Assembly: GCF_003053565.1 (NCBI RefSeq)
Contig: NZ_QAXS01000004.1
Span: 1-64,000, forward strand
Source of the DNA: Halanaerobium saccharolyticum
Lineage (GTDB): Bacteria; Bacillota; Halanaerobiia; Halanaerobiales; Halanaerobiaceae
Direction of reading: 5' to 3'
DNA: 64,000 nt
Position numbers and translations under genes: made by a program. Below are positions 9,251 to 18,203 of the stretch, in pieces (position 1 is the stretch's first letter; each line of letters begins with the position of its first letter). The notes under the pieces are model-generated. The model searched no databases. It saw only the letters and a program-made list of their open reading frames with translations, and was not told where the DNA came from.

Positions 9251-9511
9251 TTGCAGAGTAGAAGTCCTATTCGTCAATGTGTAGGTTGTGGTGCCAGAAG
9301 AGACAAGATTGAACTTTTAAGAGTGGTAAATAATAAAGGAGATATTTTAGTTGATCCAGGTGGGAGAACCCCTGGTCGAGGTGCTTACCTCTGTCCTAAT
9401 ATGGATTGTTTAGATAAAGCAGTAGAAAAAGGTGTTTTGAAAAAGGCACTTAGGAAAGATATTTCTGATGAAATTTATGAAAAAATTTCGGAGGAGATTA
9501 AACATGATTAA
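9251..9511 (+). CDS. ylxR: YlxR-family RNA-binding protein (RNase P modulator RnpM)
   Basis: Small basic nucleic-acid-binding protein of the nusA-infB operon. The 86 residues carry RQCVGCGARRDKIELLRVV, then GRTPGRGAYLCPNMDCLDKA, the hallmark YlxR motifs. The B. subtilis protein has been linked to RNase P, so an RNA role is likely. AGGAGG at 9238-9243 fixes the start at the TTG at 9251 (seven bases); the in-frame TTG at 9245 is too close to that site. In many Firmicutes an L7Ae-like ylxQ gene follows; here only 30 bases separate ylxR from infB and ylxQ is absent. Confidence 0.92.
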   Translation: MQSRSPIRQCVGCGARRDKIELLRVVNNKGDILVDPGGRTPGRGAYLCPNMDCLDKAVEKGVLKKALRKDISDEIYEKISEEIKHD

Positions 9512-9541
9512 CTAACAGCAGAATATTTTGGAGGTGCAAGT

Positions 9542-11617
9542 ATGGCAAAAATTAGAGTATATAATCTGGCTCATGAGCTGGATATGGATAGTAAGGAAGT
9601 AATTGAATTATTAAATGATCTTGATATTGATGTATCAAGTCATATGAGTACGATAACTGACGAAACAGCAGAACTTGTAAAGGGTATGTATGCAGGTGAT
9701 AATACTGCTGAAGAAAACAAAGAAGCACATAAGGAAGCTGTTAAAGCTGAAGCTGAAAAAAGCAAAGAAGAGGCAGAAAAAGCTGCAGAAGCAGCTGAAC
9801 AGGCTGAATCTGAAGTAGAAGCAGAAGCTGAGGAAAATGAAGCAGAGGAAATTGAGGAAGATGCAGTAGAAATCGAAACCCCGATTACAGTTAAAGAATT
9901 TGCTGAAGAGATTGGTCAGGCTCCTAATAATTTAATTGTCGAATTAATGAACATGGGAGTAATGGCCAGTGTAAATCAGAGTTTAGATGAAGATACTCTG
10001 GAGTTACTGGCTGAAGAAATTGGTGTTAAAATTAAGTTCAAGTCTGAGGAAGAAGAAAAAGCTTCTTTAAGAGTTGGACCAGAAATTGAAGATAGAGAGG
10101 AAGACTTAGAAGTTAGACCTCCTATTGTCACAGTAATGGGTCATGTTGACCACGGGAAAACTACTCTCTTAGATGTAATTAGAGAAAGTAGAGTGGCCGG
10201 AAGTGAAGCTGGTGGAATCACCCAGCATATAGGTGCCTATCAGGCTGAGGTAGATAACAAGAAAATTACCTTTATTGATACACCAGGTCACGAAGCTTTT
10301 ACAGCTATGAGAGCAAGAGGAGCCCAGATTACTGATATTGCAATTTTAGTTGTAGCAGCTGATGATGGAATTATGCCCCAGACTGAAGAGGCAATCAACC
10401 ACGCTAAGGCAGCTGGAATTCCGATCATTGTAGCAATTAATAAAATTGATAAGGCGAATGCTCAGCCGGAACGGGTTAAGCAGGAGCTAACAGAATATGG
10501 CCTTGTTCCTGAAGACTGGGGTGGAAATACAATTTGTGTTAATGTTTCTGCACTGCAGAAACAGAATATAGGTGAACTTTTAGAAATGATCATCCTGGTT
10601 TCAGAGATGGAAGAATTAAAGGCCAATCCTAACCGTCTGGCTGAAGGTATAGTTATTGAAGCTGAGCTTGATAAAGGCAGGGGGCCTGTAGCAACTGTGC
10701 TGGTTAAGAATGGAACTCTAAAGGTTGGAGATCCACTACTTGCTGGTTTAACCTCCGGTCGTGTTAGAGCAATGTTCAATGAATATGGTGATTCCCTGGA
10801 TGAAGCCGGACCATCATCAGCGGTTGAGGTACTTGGATTTAATGAGGTGCCTGATGCTGGAGATTTTGTTCAGGTTTTAGAAGACGAAAGACAGGCTAGA
10901 GATGTTGCTTCTGACCGTCAGGATGAAAAAAGACAGGCTGAGCTAAAATCTGATGCTAAGGTTTCCTTAGATGATCTGTACAAGCAGATCCAGGAAGGTG
11001 AAGTTAAAGAACTTAATATTATTATTAAGGCAGATGTACAGGGATCAATTGAGGCACTTAAAGCTTCACTGTTGAGACTTGGTACAGATGAAGTTACTGT
11101 TAATGTAATTCATACTGGTGTTGGTGGAGTTAATGAAACTGATGTTAACCTGGCCAGTGCTTCTAATGCTATCATTATTGGATTTAATGTAAGACCTGAT
11201 AATAATGCTTTAAAAGCTGCTGAAAAAGAAAAGGTTGATATTAGAACTTATAGAGTAATTTATAAAGCTCTAGAAGATATCAAAGATGCGATGGCCGGAC
11301 TGCTCGATCCTGAGTTAAGAGAAGAAGTCACCGGTAGAGCAGAAGTTAGAGATACCTTTAAGGTGCCTGATGTCGGCATAATTGCTGGTGCATATATTAC
11401 AGATGGTCATGTGAACCGCAACTACGATGCTCGTTTAATTAGAGATGGAGTAGTTATTCACGAAGGAACAATTTCTTCTCTCAAGAGATTCGAAAATGAT
11501 GTAAGAGAAGTTAAATCTGGTTATGAATGTGGAATTGGAATCGAAAATTATAATGATATCAAAGTTGGAGATATCATTGAATTCTATACTTATAAGGAGA
11601 TTAAAAGATCCTTATAG
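9542..11617 (+). CDS. infB: translation initiation factor IF-2
   Basis: GTPase that places initiator tRNA on the 30S subunit. An N-terminal IF2N domain ([20 protein letters not shown]) is followed by a Glu/Ala-rich linker (about 60-115), a second IF2N-like segment, and the G domain with G1 GHVDHGKT near residue 200, G3 DTPGHEAF and G4 NKID. Domains II, III and IV complete the 691 residues. The linker is strongly acidic, where many IF2 proteins have a basic or mixed linker. The ATG follows GGAGGTG. It lies between ylxR and rbfA, the conserved order. Confidence 0.98.
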   Translation: MAKIRVYNLAHELDMDSKEVIELLNDLDIDVSSHMSTITDETAELVKGMYAGDNTAEENKEAHKEAVKAEAEKSKEEAEKAAEAAEQAESEVEAEAEENEAEEIEEDAVEIETPITVKEFAEEIGQAPNNLIVELMNMGVMASVNQSLDEDTLELLAEEIGVKIKFKSEEEEKASLRVGPEIEDREEDLEVRPPIVTVMGHVDHGKTTLLDVIRESRVAGSEAGGITQHIGAYQAEVDNKKITFIDTPGHEAFTAMRARGAQITDIAILVVAADDGIMPQTEEAINHAKAAGIPIIVAINKIDKANAQPERVKQELTEYGLVPEDWGGNTICVNVSALQKQNIGELLEMIILVSEMEELKANPNRLAEGIVIEAELDKGRGPVATVLVKNGTLKVGDPLLAGLTSGRVRAMFNEYGDSLDEAGPSSAVEVLGFNEVPDAGDFVQVLEDERQARDVASDRQDEKRQAELKSDAKVSLDDLYKQIQEGEVKELNIIIKADVQGSIEALKASLLRLGTDEVTVNVIHTGVGGVNETDVNLASASNAIIIGFNVRPDNNALKAAEKEKVDIRTYRVIYKALEDIKDAMAGLLDPELREEVTGRAEVRDTFKVPDVGIIAGAYITDGHVNRNYDARLIRDGVVIHEGTISSLKRFENDVREVKSGYECGIGIENYNDIKVGDIIEFYTYKEIKRSL

Positions 11618-11629
11618 AGGTGAGGTAAA

Positions 11630-12013
11630 GTGACAAATAAAAGAGCAATAAGAGTTGGAGAATTGTTGAAAGAAGAAATCAGTCAAATTGTCTTAAGAGA
11701 AATGAAAGACCCAAGAATTGGTTTTGTCTCTGTGACTGATGTTGAGGTGAGTGGTGATTTAAGACATGCTAAAGTCTTTATCAGTGTTTATGGAACTGAT
11801 AAAGAAAAGGAAGAAACCCTGGAAGGTCTGCAGCAGGCTCAGGGTTTTGTACGCAAACTTGTCGGTGAAAGAATTAAAATTCATCATACACCTGAGATTA
11901 TTTTCCGTTATGATGATTCTATTGAAAATGGAGTTCATATTTCTGAAATAATTAAAGATCTTAAAGAATCAGGAGAGATAAAGGAGTCTGACTCTGATGC
12001 AGAAAGAAATTAA
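11630..12013 (+). CDS. rbfA: 30S ribosome-binding factor RbfA
   Basis: Single KH-like domain protein acting in late 16S rRNA maturation and cold adaptation. The 127 residues show the family pattern: RVGELLKEEISQIVLREMKDPRIGFVSVTDVEVSGDLRHAKVFISV, then the helix-kink-helix and HHTPEIIFRYDDSI. The GTG start lies just after AGAGGTGAGG. It follows infB by 12 bases, and its last 17 bases overlap the next gene, so translation of the two is probably coupled. Confidence 0.95.
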   Translation: MTNKRAIRVGELLKEEISQIVLREMKDPRIGFVSVTDVEVSGDLRHAKVFISVYGTDKEKEETLEGLQQAQGFVRKLVGERIKIHHTPEIIFRYDDSIENGVHISEIIKDLKESGEIKESDSDAERN

Positions 12014-12974
12014 AGAAATCATTAAAATTATAAATGAAAATGATAATTTTCTAGTCGTCGGCCATGTTGGAGCTGATGGTGACAGTATCGGATCAGTGAC
12101 TGCTTTAACCCGATTACTAAAAAGGGAAATGAAAACAGCCAGAGCCTATCTGAATCGAGATACTCTGGCTCCTTTTTCTTTTCTGGGAGTTAAAGAGGAT
12201 TTCTTTTATACTGATTCAGAGAAATTAAAAGAAGAGATGAAAGCAGAAGAATTTATATTAATCACCCTGGATTCAGGTACTTTAGAAAGAGTGGATTTGG
12301 ACCAGGAATTAATAGATTCAGCTCAGTATATTATAAATATTGATCACCATGAAGACAACAGTCTTTTTGGTAAAATTAATCTTGTAGAAGCTGATCGGGC
12401 TGCTGTTGGTGAGATTGTTTATAATTTTGCTGCTGAAATCATAGGGGAAGATCTACCTTTAAATATTGCCGAACCCCTCGCTACGGCAATAATAACTGAC
12501 ACCGGAGCTCTTCGCTATGAAAATACAAGTTCCAGAGTTTTAAGAATTCTGGCTGAACTGATGGATGCTGGTGTGGATATTTATAAAATTAACAAGAAAG
12601 TATTTGGCAGTTTAAGCTACAGGGCTCTAATTTTAAAGGGGCTGGCACTGGCTACCCTTAACCGAAGCGAAGACGGGAAAATTGCCTGGCTTTATGTCAG
12701 CCGCCAGATGATGCATGAAGCTGAGACTGACTATACTGAAGGTCTGGTCAGTCTGGCCAGAGATATAGAAGAAGTTGAAATTGGAATTTTATTTACTGAG
12801 GAAGAAGAAAAAGAAATCAAAGTAAGTCTTCGTTCCAACTTTTATGCAGAAGTCAATAAACTGGCGGCCGAATTTGACGGCGGTGGTCATCCAAGGGCTG
12901 CCGGAGCAACAGTCGAAAAGACTTTAGAAGAGACAATCGATTCTGTGGTTGAGGCAGCGAAAAAATATGTTTAA
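11997..12974 (+). CDS. nrnA: DHH/DHHA1 phosphoesterase NrnA (oligoribonuclease / pAp phosphatase)
   Basis: Degrades short oligoribonucleotides and, in B. subtilis, dephosphorylates pAp. The 325 residues contain the N-terminal DHH domain with metal motifs GHVGADGDSIGS, LDSGT and NIDHHEDN, then the DHHA1 domain ending in the substrate-binding EFDGGGHPRAAGAT. The ATG lies inside the end of rbfA (17-base overlap), and the TAA overlaps the truB start by eight bases (ATGTTTAA). The rbfA-nrnA-truB order is standard for Firmicutes. Confidence 0.94.
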   Translation: MQKEIKEIIKIINENDNFLVVGHVGADGDSIGSVTALTRLLKREMKTARAYLNRDTLAPFSFLGVKEDFFYTDSEKLKEEMKAEEFILITLDSGTLERVDLDQELIDSAQYIINIDHHEDNSLFGKINLVEADRAAVGEIVYNFAAEIIGEDLPLNIAEPLATAIITDTGALRYENTSSRVLRILAELMDAGVDIYKINKKVFGSLSYRALILKGLALATLNRSEDGKIAWLYVSRQMMHEAETDYTEGLVSLARDIEEVEIGILFTEEEEKEIKVSLRSNFYAEVNKLAAEFDGGGHPRAAGATVEKTLEETIDSVVEAAKKYV

Positions 12975-13860
12975 CGGTACTGCTAATATTTTGAAACCGC
13001 CCGGGATTTCTTCATTTGCCTTAATTAAAAGTCTGCGCTGGCTGCTGGATGAAAAAAAGGCCGGCCATACGGGAACTTTAGATCCTGCAGCCGCCGGAGT
13101 TTTAGGAGTCTGTTTCGGTAAGGCTACAAAAACAATTCCCTTTCTTGATGACAGCCGCAAAGAATATATTTGTGAGCTGAAGCTGGGTTCCAGAACTGAT
13201 TCCCTTGATTTAGAAGGTGAAGTTATCAGAGAAGATGTAAACTGGAATCATCTTTCAGAGGACGAAGTGAAGGCAGCTGTTATGAGCTTTAAAGGCAAAC
13301 AGCAGCAGGTTCCACCGATGTATTCGGCTCTTCATTATCAGGGCAAAAGACTCTATCAGCTTGCCCGGAGAGGAATTGTGGTAGAAAGAGAAAGCAGAGA
13401 GATAGAAATATTTGACCTGGAGCTCCTTGAAATTAATCTGCCCTTAATTCGTTTTCGCGCTGAAGTTTCCAGGGGAACTTATATTCGCTCACTTGTGAGG
13501 GATATTGGGGACAAATTAAATACCAATGCTGTGATGACTTTTCTGCTCCGAACAAAGTCCGGGCCTTTTAAGCTTGAAGATTCTGTCAGCTACGAAGAGA
13601 TTGAAAATCAGGGTCAGGAAATCCTGCTTAAGTCTTATGAACCGCTTAATTTACCCCGCTATACTATTAAAGATGAAGAATATCAGCGGGCTGAAAATGG
13701 AAATTATCTAATCAAAGAAAATTTTGTGGAATCTGATATTGAGCTTGCTGTGGGCGAATATTTTCTTCTTTTTTCGGAATCTGGTGAATTTCTAGCAATT
13801 AGCCAGCATCAGCTTGAAGATGATTATCATATCTATCAACCACATAAAGTTTTTATCTAG
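12967..13860 (+). CDS. truB: tRNA pseudouridine(55) synthase TruB
   Basis: Converts U55 in the T loop of tRNAs to pseudouridine. The family motif HTGTLDPAAAGVLGVCFGKATK holds the catalytic Asp, and KEYICELKLGSRTDSLDLEGE and SRGTYIRSLVRDIG follow, with a C-terminal PUA-like segment. I take the ATG at 12967 as start (297 residues, MFNGTANILKPPG). An in-frame TTG 18 bases upstream adds six residues with no ribosome site of its own. The gene overlaps nrnA by eight bases and is followed by ribF after 16 bases. Confidence 0.95.
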   Translation: MFNGTANILKPPGISSFALIKSLRWLLDEKKAGHTGTLDPAAAGVLGVCFGKATKTIPFLDDSRKEYICELKLGSRTDSLDLEGEVIREDVNWNHLSEDEVKAAVMSFKGKQQQVPPMYSALHYQGKRLYQLARRGIVVERESREIEIFDLELLEINLPLIRFRAEVSRGTYIRSLVRDIGDKLNTNAVMTFLLRTKSGPFKLEDSVSYEEIENQGQEILLKSYEPLNLPRYTIKDEEYQRAENGNYLIKENFVESDIELAVGEYFLLFSESGEFLAISQHQLEDDYHIYQPHKVFI

Positions 13861-13876
13861 TTTTGGAGGAAATAAT

Positions 13877-14800
13877 ATGCAGGTTATAACAAGTGATAAA
13901 TATAATAAATTTAAAGACCGAAATACCTGTCTTGCCATTGGAGCGTTTGATGGTTTACATAAAGGCCACCAGCTGATTATTAATCAGGCGATTAAAGAAG
14001 CAAAAAATAATAATTACCCGGCTGCAGTTTTATCTTTTCATCCTCATCCCCTGGAGATTATTCCTGGTAAAACCCCACCACCATCTATAGTCTCACGCCA
14101 GCAGAAAATTTCTGTTCTGGAGGAAATGGGTGTTGATTATTATTTTGAACAGAAATTTACCCAGCAGTTTGCAAAAATGCGGGCGGAAGAGTTTATTAAT
14201 AATATTCTGCTCAATAAAATTAAAGTAAATACGGTGGTTGTTGGCGATGATTTTCGCTTTGCTTATAAAAATGAAGGTAATGTTGAAATTCTAAAAAAGA
14301 TGGGAGAACTGCACGGTTATCAGGCAAAGATTATTTCTCAGCTCCACGCCAGTGATGATCGGATTTCAAGTACAAGAATCAGGAATCTGCTTAAAAAGGG
14401 TAGAATTAAAAAAGCCAAAAAATTGCTCGGACGCCCATATCAAATCTGTGGTCAGGTGGTGCACGGAAAAAAAAGAGGTAGAAAATTGGGTTTTCCAACA
14501 GCAAATTTAAGTCTGGAAACTAATTACGCTCTCCCCCCCGAAGGAGTATATGCTGTTAAAGTTCACCATCAGGATCAGGTATATATTGGTGCAGCTAATC
14601 TGGGTTATAATCCTACTTTTAATAATCAAAAGATTTCTTTTGAAGTCTATATCTTAGATTTTGAGGATAATCTTTATGGTGAGAGATTGTGTGTAGATAT
14701 TATTGATTTTATTAGAAGTGAAATAGATTTTAAAAATACAGAAGAATTAATTGAGCAGATGGAGCAAGATATTCTTTACACACGCGAGCTTTTATGTTAA
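13877..14800 (+). CDS. ribF: bifunctional riboflavin kinase / FAD synthetase
   Basis: Makes FMN and then FAD from riboflavin. The N-terminal nucleotidyltransferase domain shows IGAFDGLHKGHQ, SFHPHP and STRIRNLLKKG. The C-terminal flavokinase domain shows GKKRGRKLGFPTANLSL and ANLGYNPTF. The ATG at 13877 lies seven bases after GGAGG at 13865-13869 and gives 307 residues; an upstream in-frame ATG inside truB is not supported. It is the last gene of this operon before the separate rpsO promoter, which lies inside its 3' end. Confidence 0.95.
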   Translation: MQVITSDKYNKFKDRNTCLAIGAFDGLHKGHQLIINQAIKEAKNNNYPAAVLSFHPHPLEIIPGKTPPPSIVSRQQKISVLEEMGVDYYFEQKFTQQFAKMRAEEFINNILLNKIKVNTVVVGDDFRFAYKNEGNVEILKKMGELHGYQAKIISQLHASDDRISSTRIRNLLKKGRIKKAKKLLGRPYQICGQVVHGKKRGRKLGFPTANLSLETNYALPPEGVYAVKVHHQDQVYIGAANLGYNPTFNNQKISFEVYILDFEDNLYGERLCVDIIDFIRSEIDFKNTEELIEQMEQDILYTRELLC

Positions 14801-14803
14801 AAT
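14775..14803 (+). promoter_or_regulatory. putative rpsO promoter inside the end of ribF
   Basis: TTTACA at 14775-14780, a 17-base spacer, and TAAAAT at 14798-14803. The -35 and most of the spacer lie in ribF coding sequence, and the -10 straddles its stop. It gives a leader of about 90 bases before rpsO. Confidence 0.6.
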
Positions 14804-14825
14804 TATAAAGAAAGTTTTAAATTAC

Positions 14826-14871
14826 CGCTGGCTAGGATTTCGACTCTCCGACGTCTTCTTGGCCTGTGGCG
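14826..14871 (+). promoter_or_regulatory. structured rpsO leader, candidate S15 autoregulatory site
   Basis: The 5' strand 14826-14836 (CGCTGGCTAGG) can pair along its full length with 14858-14871: seven pairs to CTTGGCC, a three-base bulge (TGT), then four pairs to GGCG. This forms an 11-bp stem with several G-U pairs capping a 21-base apical part that can fold further. S15 represses its own mRNA in several bacteria through leader structures carrying G-U/G-C motifs. The folding is read by eye and the function is inferred. Confidence 0.45.
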
Positions 14872-14899
14872 AATTAATTTCACAGGAGGTGAATTTTTT

Positions 14900-15166
14900 A
14901 TGTTAAGTAAAGAAGAAAAGCAAGATATTATTAAGGAATATCAGTTAGAAGAAGGTGATACTGGTTCTACTGAAGTCCAGGTTGCTCTTTTAACTGCAAG
15001 AATTGCTGAGTTAACTGAACACTTAAAAGACCACAAGAATGATCATCATTCACGAAGAGGTCTTTTAAAGATGGTTGGTAAAAGAAGAAAGTTATTAAGA
15101 TACTTACAAAATAATGATGTTCTGCGTTATCGTGAACTTATTTCCAAATTAGGAATTCGCGGTTAA
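14900..15166 (+). CDS. rpsO: 30S ribosomal protein S15
   Basis: Primary 16S rRNA-binding protein of the small-subunit platform. The 88 residues fit the family exactly: [35 protein letters not shown], then [29 protein letters not shown]. The ATG follows a near-perfect AGGAGGTG. The gene has its own promoter and leader and is closed by a strong terminator, so it can be made separately from pnp, although read-through is possible. Confidence 0.98.
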   Translation: MLSKEEKQDIIKEYQLEEGDTGSTEVQVALLTARIAELTEHLKDHKNDHHSRRGLLKMVGKRRKLLRYLQNNDVLRYRELISKLGIRG

Positions 15167-15178
15167 TAATGCATACTA

Positions 15179-15210
15179 AAAGAGCGGGGCAATCCCCGCT
15201 CTTTATTTGA
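15179..15210 (+). terminator. intrinsic terminator after rpsO
   Basis: An 11-bp perfect stem (AAAGAGCGGGG at 15179-15189 with its complement at 15194-15204) closes a four-base CAAT loop and is followed by a short T-rich tail (TTTATTTGA). It lies between rpsO and pnp. Confidence 0.85.
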
Positions 15211-15226
15211 ATAAGGAGGAAAAAAT

Positions 15227-17317
15227 ATGAAAGAATGGACAATTGATTATGCCGGTGACGAATTTAATTTACAGACCGGTAAGGTGGCCAAACAGGCCAA
15301 CGGATCAGTAGTAGTCCGCTGTGGTGACTCACAGGTTTTAGTTACAGCAACTATGGATGATCCAAGACCAGGAATGAACTATTTTCCCTTAATGGTTAAC
15401 TATGAGGAAAGAGTTTATGCAATCGGTCAGATTCCTGGAAGTGTTATGAGAAGAGAAGGAAGACCTAGAGATGAAGCTACTTTAGCTGCTAGAGTAATTG
15501 ACCGCTCTATCAGACCATTATTTCCAGATGGTTACAGACGCGATGTACAGATAGTTGCTACTATTTTATCTGTAGATGATGATCATGATCCAGAAGTACT
15601 TGCTTTAAACGGAGCTTCTGTTGCTCTAACTTTATCTGATATTCCTTTCGCTGGGCCAATCGGAGGAGTAAAAGTTGGTTTAGTTGATGGAGAAATTGTT
15701 ATCAATCCAAATGAAGAGGAAAGAGAAAATAGTGACCTTGATCTGGTAGTAGCAGGAAGCAAAGATGCTATTATGATGGTAGAAGCCAGTGCTAATGAGG
15801 TAAGTGAAGAAAAGATCTTAGAAGCAATGGATGCTGCCCATGAAGAGATTAAAAAGTTTATCGCTCTGCAGGAAGATATCAGAGAAGAAGCAGGTAAAGA
15901 AAAGATGCCTTTTGAATCTCCAACTGTAGACGATGAGATTCAGGAACAGGTTGACCAAATTCTTGGAGAAAAAATGAAAGAAGCAATTCAGATTCAGGAT
16001 AAGAAGCCGAGAAATAAGAGGCTGGATGAGTTGAAGGAAGAGCTTAAAACTGCAATTAATCCTGATGAAGATGAAGAGATTAATGATCAGCTTGAATTAG
16101 CTTTTGAAAAAATGATTAAAAAGTCTGTTAAGAGCTTAATCATTGATGATGGAGTTCGTCCTGATGGCAGAGATTATGATGAAATCAGACCTATCTGGGC
16201 AGAAGTTGATTTTGTACCAAGAGCTCACGGTTCTGGAATTTTCACCAGAGGTGAAACACAGGCTTTAAGTGTTTTAACTTTAGGATCAGCCAGAGATGAG
16301 CAAACTATATTTGGACTCGGTGAAAATGAGACCAAACGCTATATGCACCACTACAACTTCCCATCTTTCTGTGTTGGTGAAACATCTCCAATGCGCTCAC
16401 CAGGAAGAAGAGAAATTGGACACGGTACTTTAGGTGAAAAAGCTTTACTGCCTGTTATTCCATCTGAAGAAGATTTCCCTTATACAATCAGAATTGTATC
16501 TGAGGTTCTTGAGTCTAATGGATCTTCATCTCAGGCAAGTATCTGTGGTAGTAGTTTAGCCTTAATGGCTGCTGGTGTTCCAATCAAAGCACCTGTTGCA
16601 GGTATTGCTATGGGACTAATGAAAAAAGATGATGAGATTGTTGTTTTATCTGATATTCAGGGTTTTGAAGACTTCCATGGTGATATGGACTTTAAAGTTG
16701 CTGGAACTAAAGATGGAATTACAGCCTTACAGATGGATATGAAATTAAAAGGTCTATCTTCTGAAGTCTTAAAAGAAGCATTAGAAAAAGCTAAAAAAGG
16801 TAGAATGCATATTATGGGTAAAATGCTGGATGTAATACCAGAACCTCGTCCAGAATTATCCGAAAATGCTCCTGCAATCATTACCATGAACATTGATCCA
16901 GAAAAGATCAGATTTGTTATCGGTCCTGGTGGTAAGATGATCAATAAGATTATTGATGAAACTGGAGCCGATATTGATATTGAAGATGACGGTCTGGTTA
17001 AAATTATGACAGAGGATCAGGAAGGTGGACAGAAAGCAAAAGAAATGATTGAGCGCCTGACTGAAGAAGTAGAGGTAGGAAAAATCTATCAGGGTAAGGT
17101 TAAGCGAATCATGAACTTTGGTGCCTTTGTAGAAATTCTGCCTAACAAAGAAGGTTTAGTGCACATTTCCAAATTAGCTGATCACCATGTAAAAGAAGTT
17201 GGAGATATGCTTTCTGTAGGAGATGAAATTCCTGTAAAAGTTATTGAAATAGATAATCAGGATAGAATTAATTTATCTCTAAAAGATGCTAAAAAAGAAC
17301 TGGAAGATAAAGAGTAA
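15227..17317 (+). CDS. pnp: polyribonucleotide nucleotidyltransferase (PNPase)
   Basis: Phosphorolytic 3'-5' exoribonuclease of RNA decay. The 696 residues show two RNase PH domains separated by a helical domain. The second PH core carries RAHGSGIFTRGETQAL, the RSPGRREIGHG phosphate/substrate motif and the catalytic IQGFEDFHGDMDFKVAGT. KH (RFVIGPGGKMINKIIDETGADIDIEDDG) and S1 (GKVKRIMNFGAFVEILPNKEGLVHISK) domains end the protein. AAGGAGGAAAAAATATG gives a clear start. The rpsO-pnp order is conserved in most bacteria. Confidence 0.98.
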   Translation: MKEWTIDYAGDEFNLQTGKVAKQANGSVVVRCGDSQVLVTATMDDPRPGMNYFPLMVNYEERVYAIGQIPGSVMRREGRPRDEATLAARVIDRSIRPLFPDGYRRDVQIVATILSVDDDHDPEVLALNGASVALTLSDIPFAGPIGGVKVGLVDGEIVINPNEEERENSDLDLVVAGSKDAIMMVEASANEVSEEKILEAMDAAHEEIKKFIALQEDIREEAGKEKMPFESPTVDDEIQEQVDQILGEKMKEAIQIQDKKPRNKRLDELKEELKTAINPDEDEEINDQLELAFEKMIKKSVKSLIIDDGVRPDGRDYDEIRPIWAEVDFVPRAHGSGIFTRGETQALSVLTLGSARDEQTIFGLGENETKRYMHHYNFPSFCVGETSPMRSPGRREIGHGTLGEKALLPVIPSEEDFPYTIRIVSEVLESNGSSSQASICGSSLALMAAGVPIKAPVAGIAMGLMKKDDEIVVLSDIQGFEDFHGDMDFKVAGTKDGITALQMDMKLKGLSSEVLKEALEKAKKGRMHIMGKMLDVIPEPRPELSENAPAIITMNIDPEKIRFVIGPGGKMINKIIDETGADIDIEDDGLVKIMTEDQEGGQKAKEMIERLTEEVEVGKIYQGKVKRIMNFGAFVEILPNKEGLVHISKLADHHVKEVGDMLSVGDEIPVKVIEIDNQDRINLSLKDAKKELEDKE

Positions 17318-17361
17318 GCTGAAATAAAGCTGAATTATAAATAAATGGAGATGACTTTTAA

Positions 17362-18201
17362 ATGATTTTAGGTAAACATGTTTCTATAGCTGGCGGCCTT
17401 GATAAAGCTTTTAAAAGAGCTGCTGATATTGGCTGTAATTCAATGCAGATTTTTGTTAAGAATCCTCGCGGCTGGAAAATGCGCGAAGTTGATGCAGCAG
17501 AAGCAGAAGAATTCAGGGCGGAAAGAAAAAAATATAAGATTAATCCAGTTGTAGTTCATGCTGCTTACCTGATCAATCCGGCATCTCCAAAAGATGAATT
17601 ATGGGAAAAATCAATTTCAGCTCTTAAGTCTGAATATCAGCGCTGTGACAGACTCGGAGCTGAATACCTGATTTTTCATCCAGGCAGCCATACAGGATCC
17701 GGAATGAAAAAAGGAATTGCGAGAATTGCAGAGGCTTTAAATGAAATTTTAGCTGAAGTAAAATCAGAGACTATGATTCTTTTAGAAAATACTGCCGGTG
17801 CCGGTACAGGTATTGGTGCAGACTTTAATCAGCTAAAAGAAATTATTGACCGGGTCGATTATCCTGAAAGATTGGGAATTTGTATTGACAGCTGTCATGC
17901 TTTTACAGCCAGATATAATCTAAAAGAAAAATCTGGTTTAGAAGAACTAATTAGTGATTTTAATGAGCTGATTGGACTTAATAAGTTGAAAGTAATTCAC
18001 CTCAATGATTCCAAATATGACTGCTGTACAAATAAAGATGAGCATGCTCATATTGGAGAAGGCAAAATTGGTAGTGAAGCTTTTAAAAGATTAATTAACC
18101 ATCCTCAATTAAAGGATAAGGTATTTATTCTGGAAACACCTCAGTTTGATAAAGATAGAGATGATGATCTTATTTTATTAAAAGAATTAAGGGAGGACTA
18201 A
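17362..18201 (+). CDS. nfo: endonuclease IV (AP endonuclease)
   Basis: Zinc-dependent class II AP endonuclease of base-excision repair. The 279 residues form the TIM-barrel with family motifs GKHVSIAGGL, FHPGSHTG, LENTAGAGTGIG, GICIDSCHAFTA and HLNDSKYDCCTNKDEHAHIGEGKIG, which hold the metal-binding His, Glu and Asp residues. A GGAG sits 11 bases ahead of the ATG. The next gene, a DinG-type helicase, starts three bases after this one ends, so the two probably form a repair operon. Confidence 0.95.
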   Translation: MILGKHVSIAGGLDKAFKRAADIGCNSMQIFVKNPRGWKMREVDAAEAEEFRAERKKYKINPVVVHAAYLINPASPKDELWEKSISALKSEYQRCDRLGAEYLIFHPGSHTGSGMKKGIARIAEALNEILAEVKSETMILLENTAGAGTGIGADFNQLKEIIDRVDYPERLGICIDSCHAFTARYNLKEKSGLEELISDFNELIGLNKLKVIHLNDSKYDCCTNKDEHAHIGEGKIGSEAFKRLINHPQLKDKVFILETPQFDKDRDDDLILLKELRED

Positions 18202-18203
18202 AG

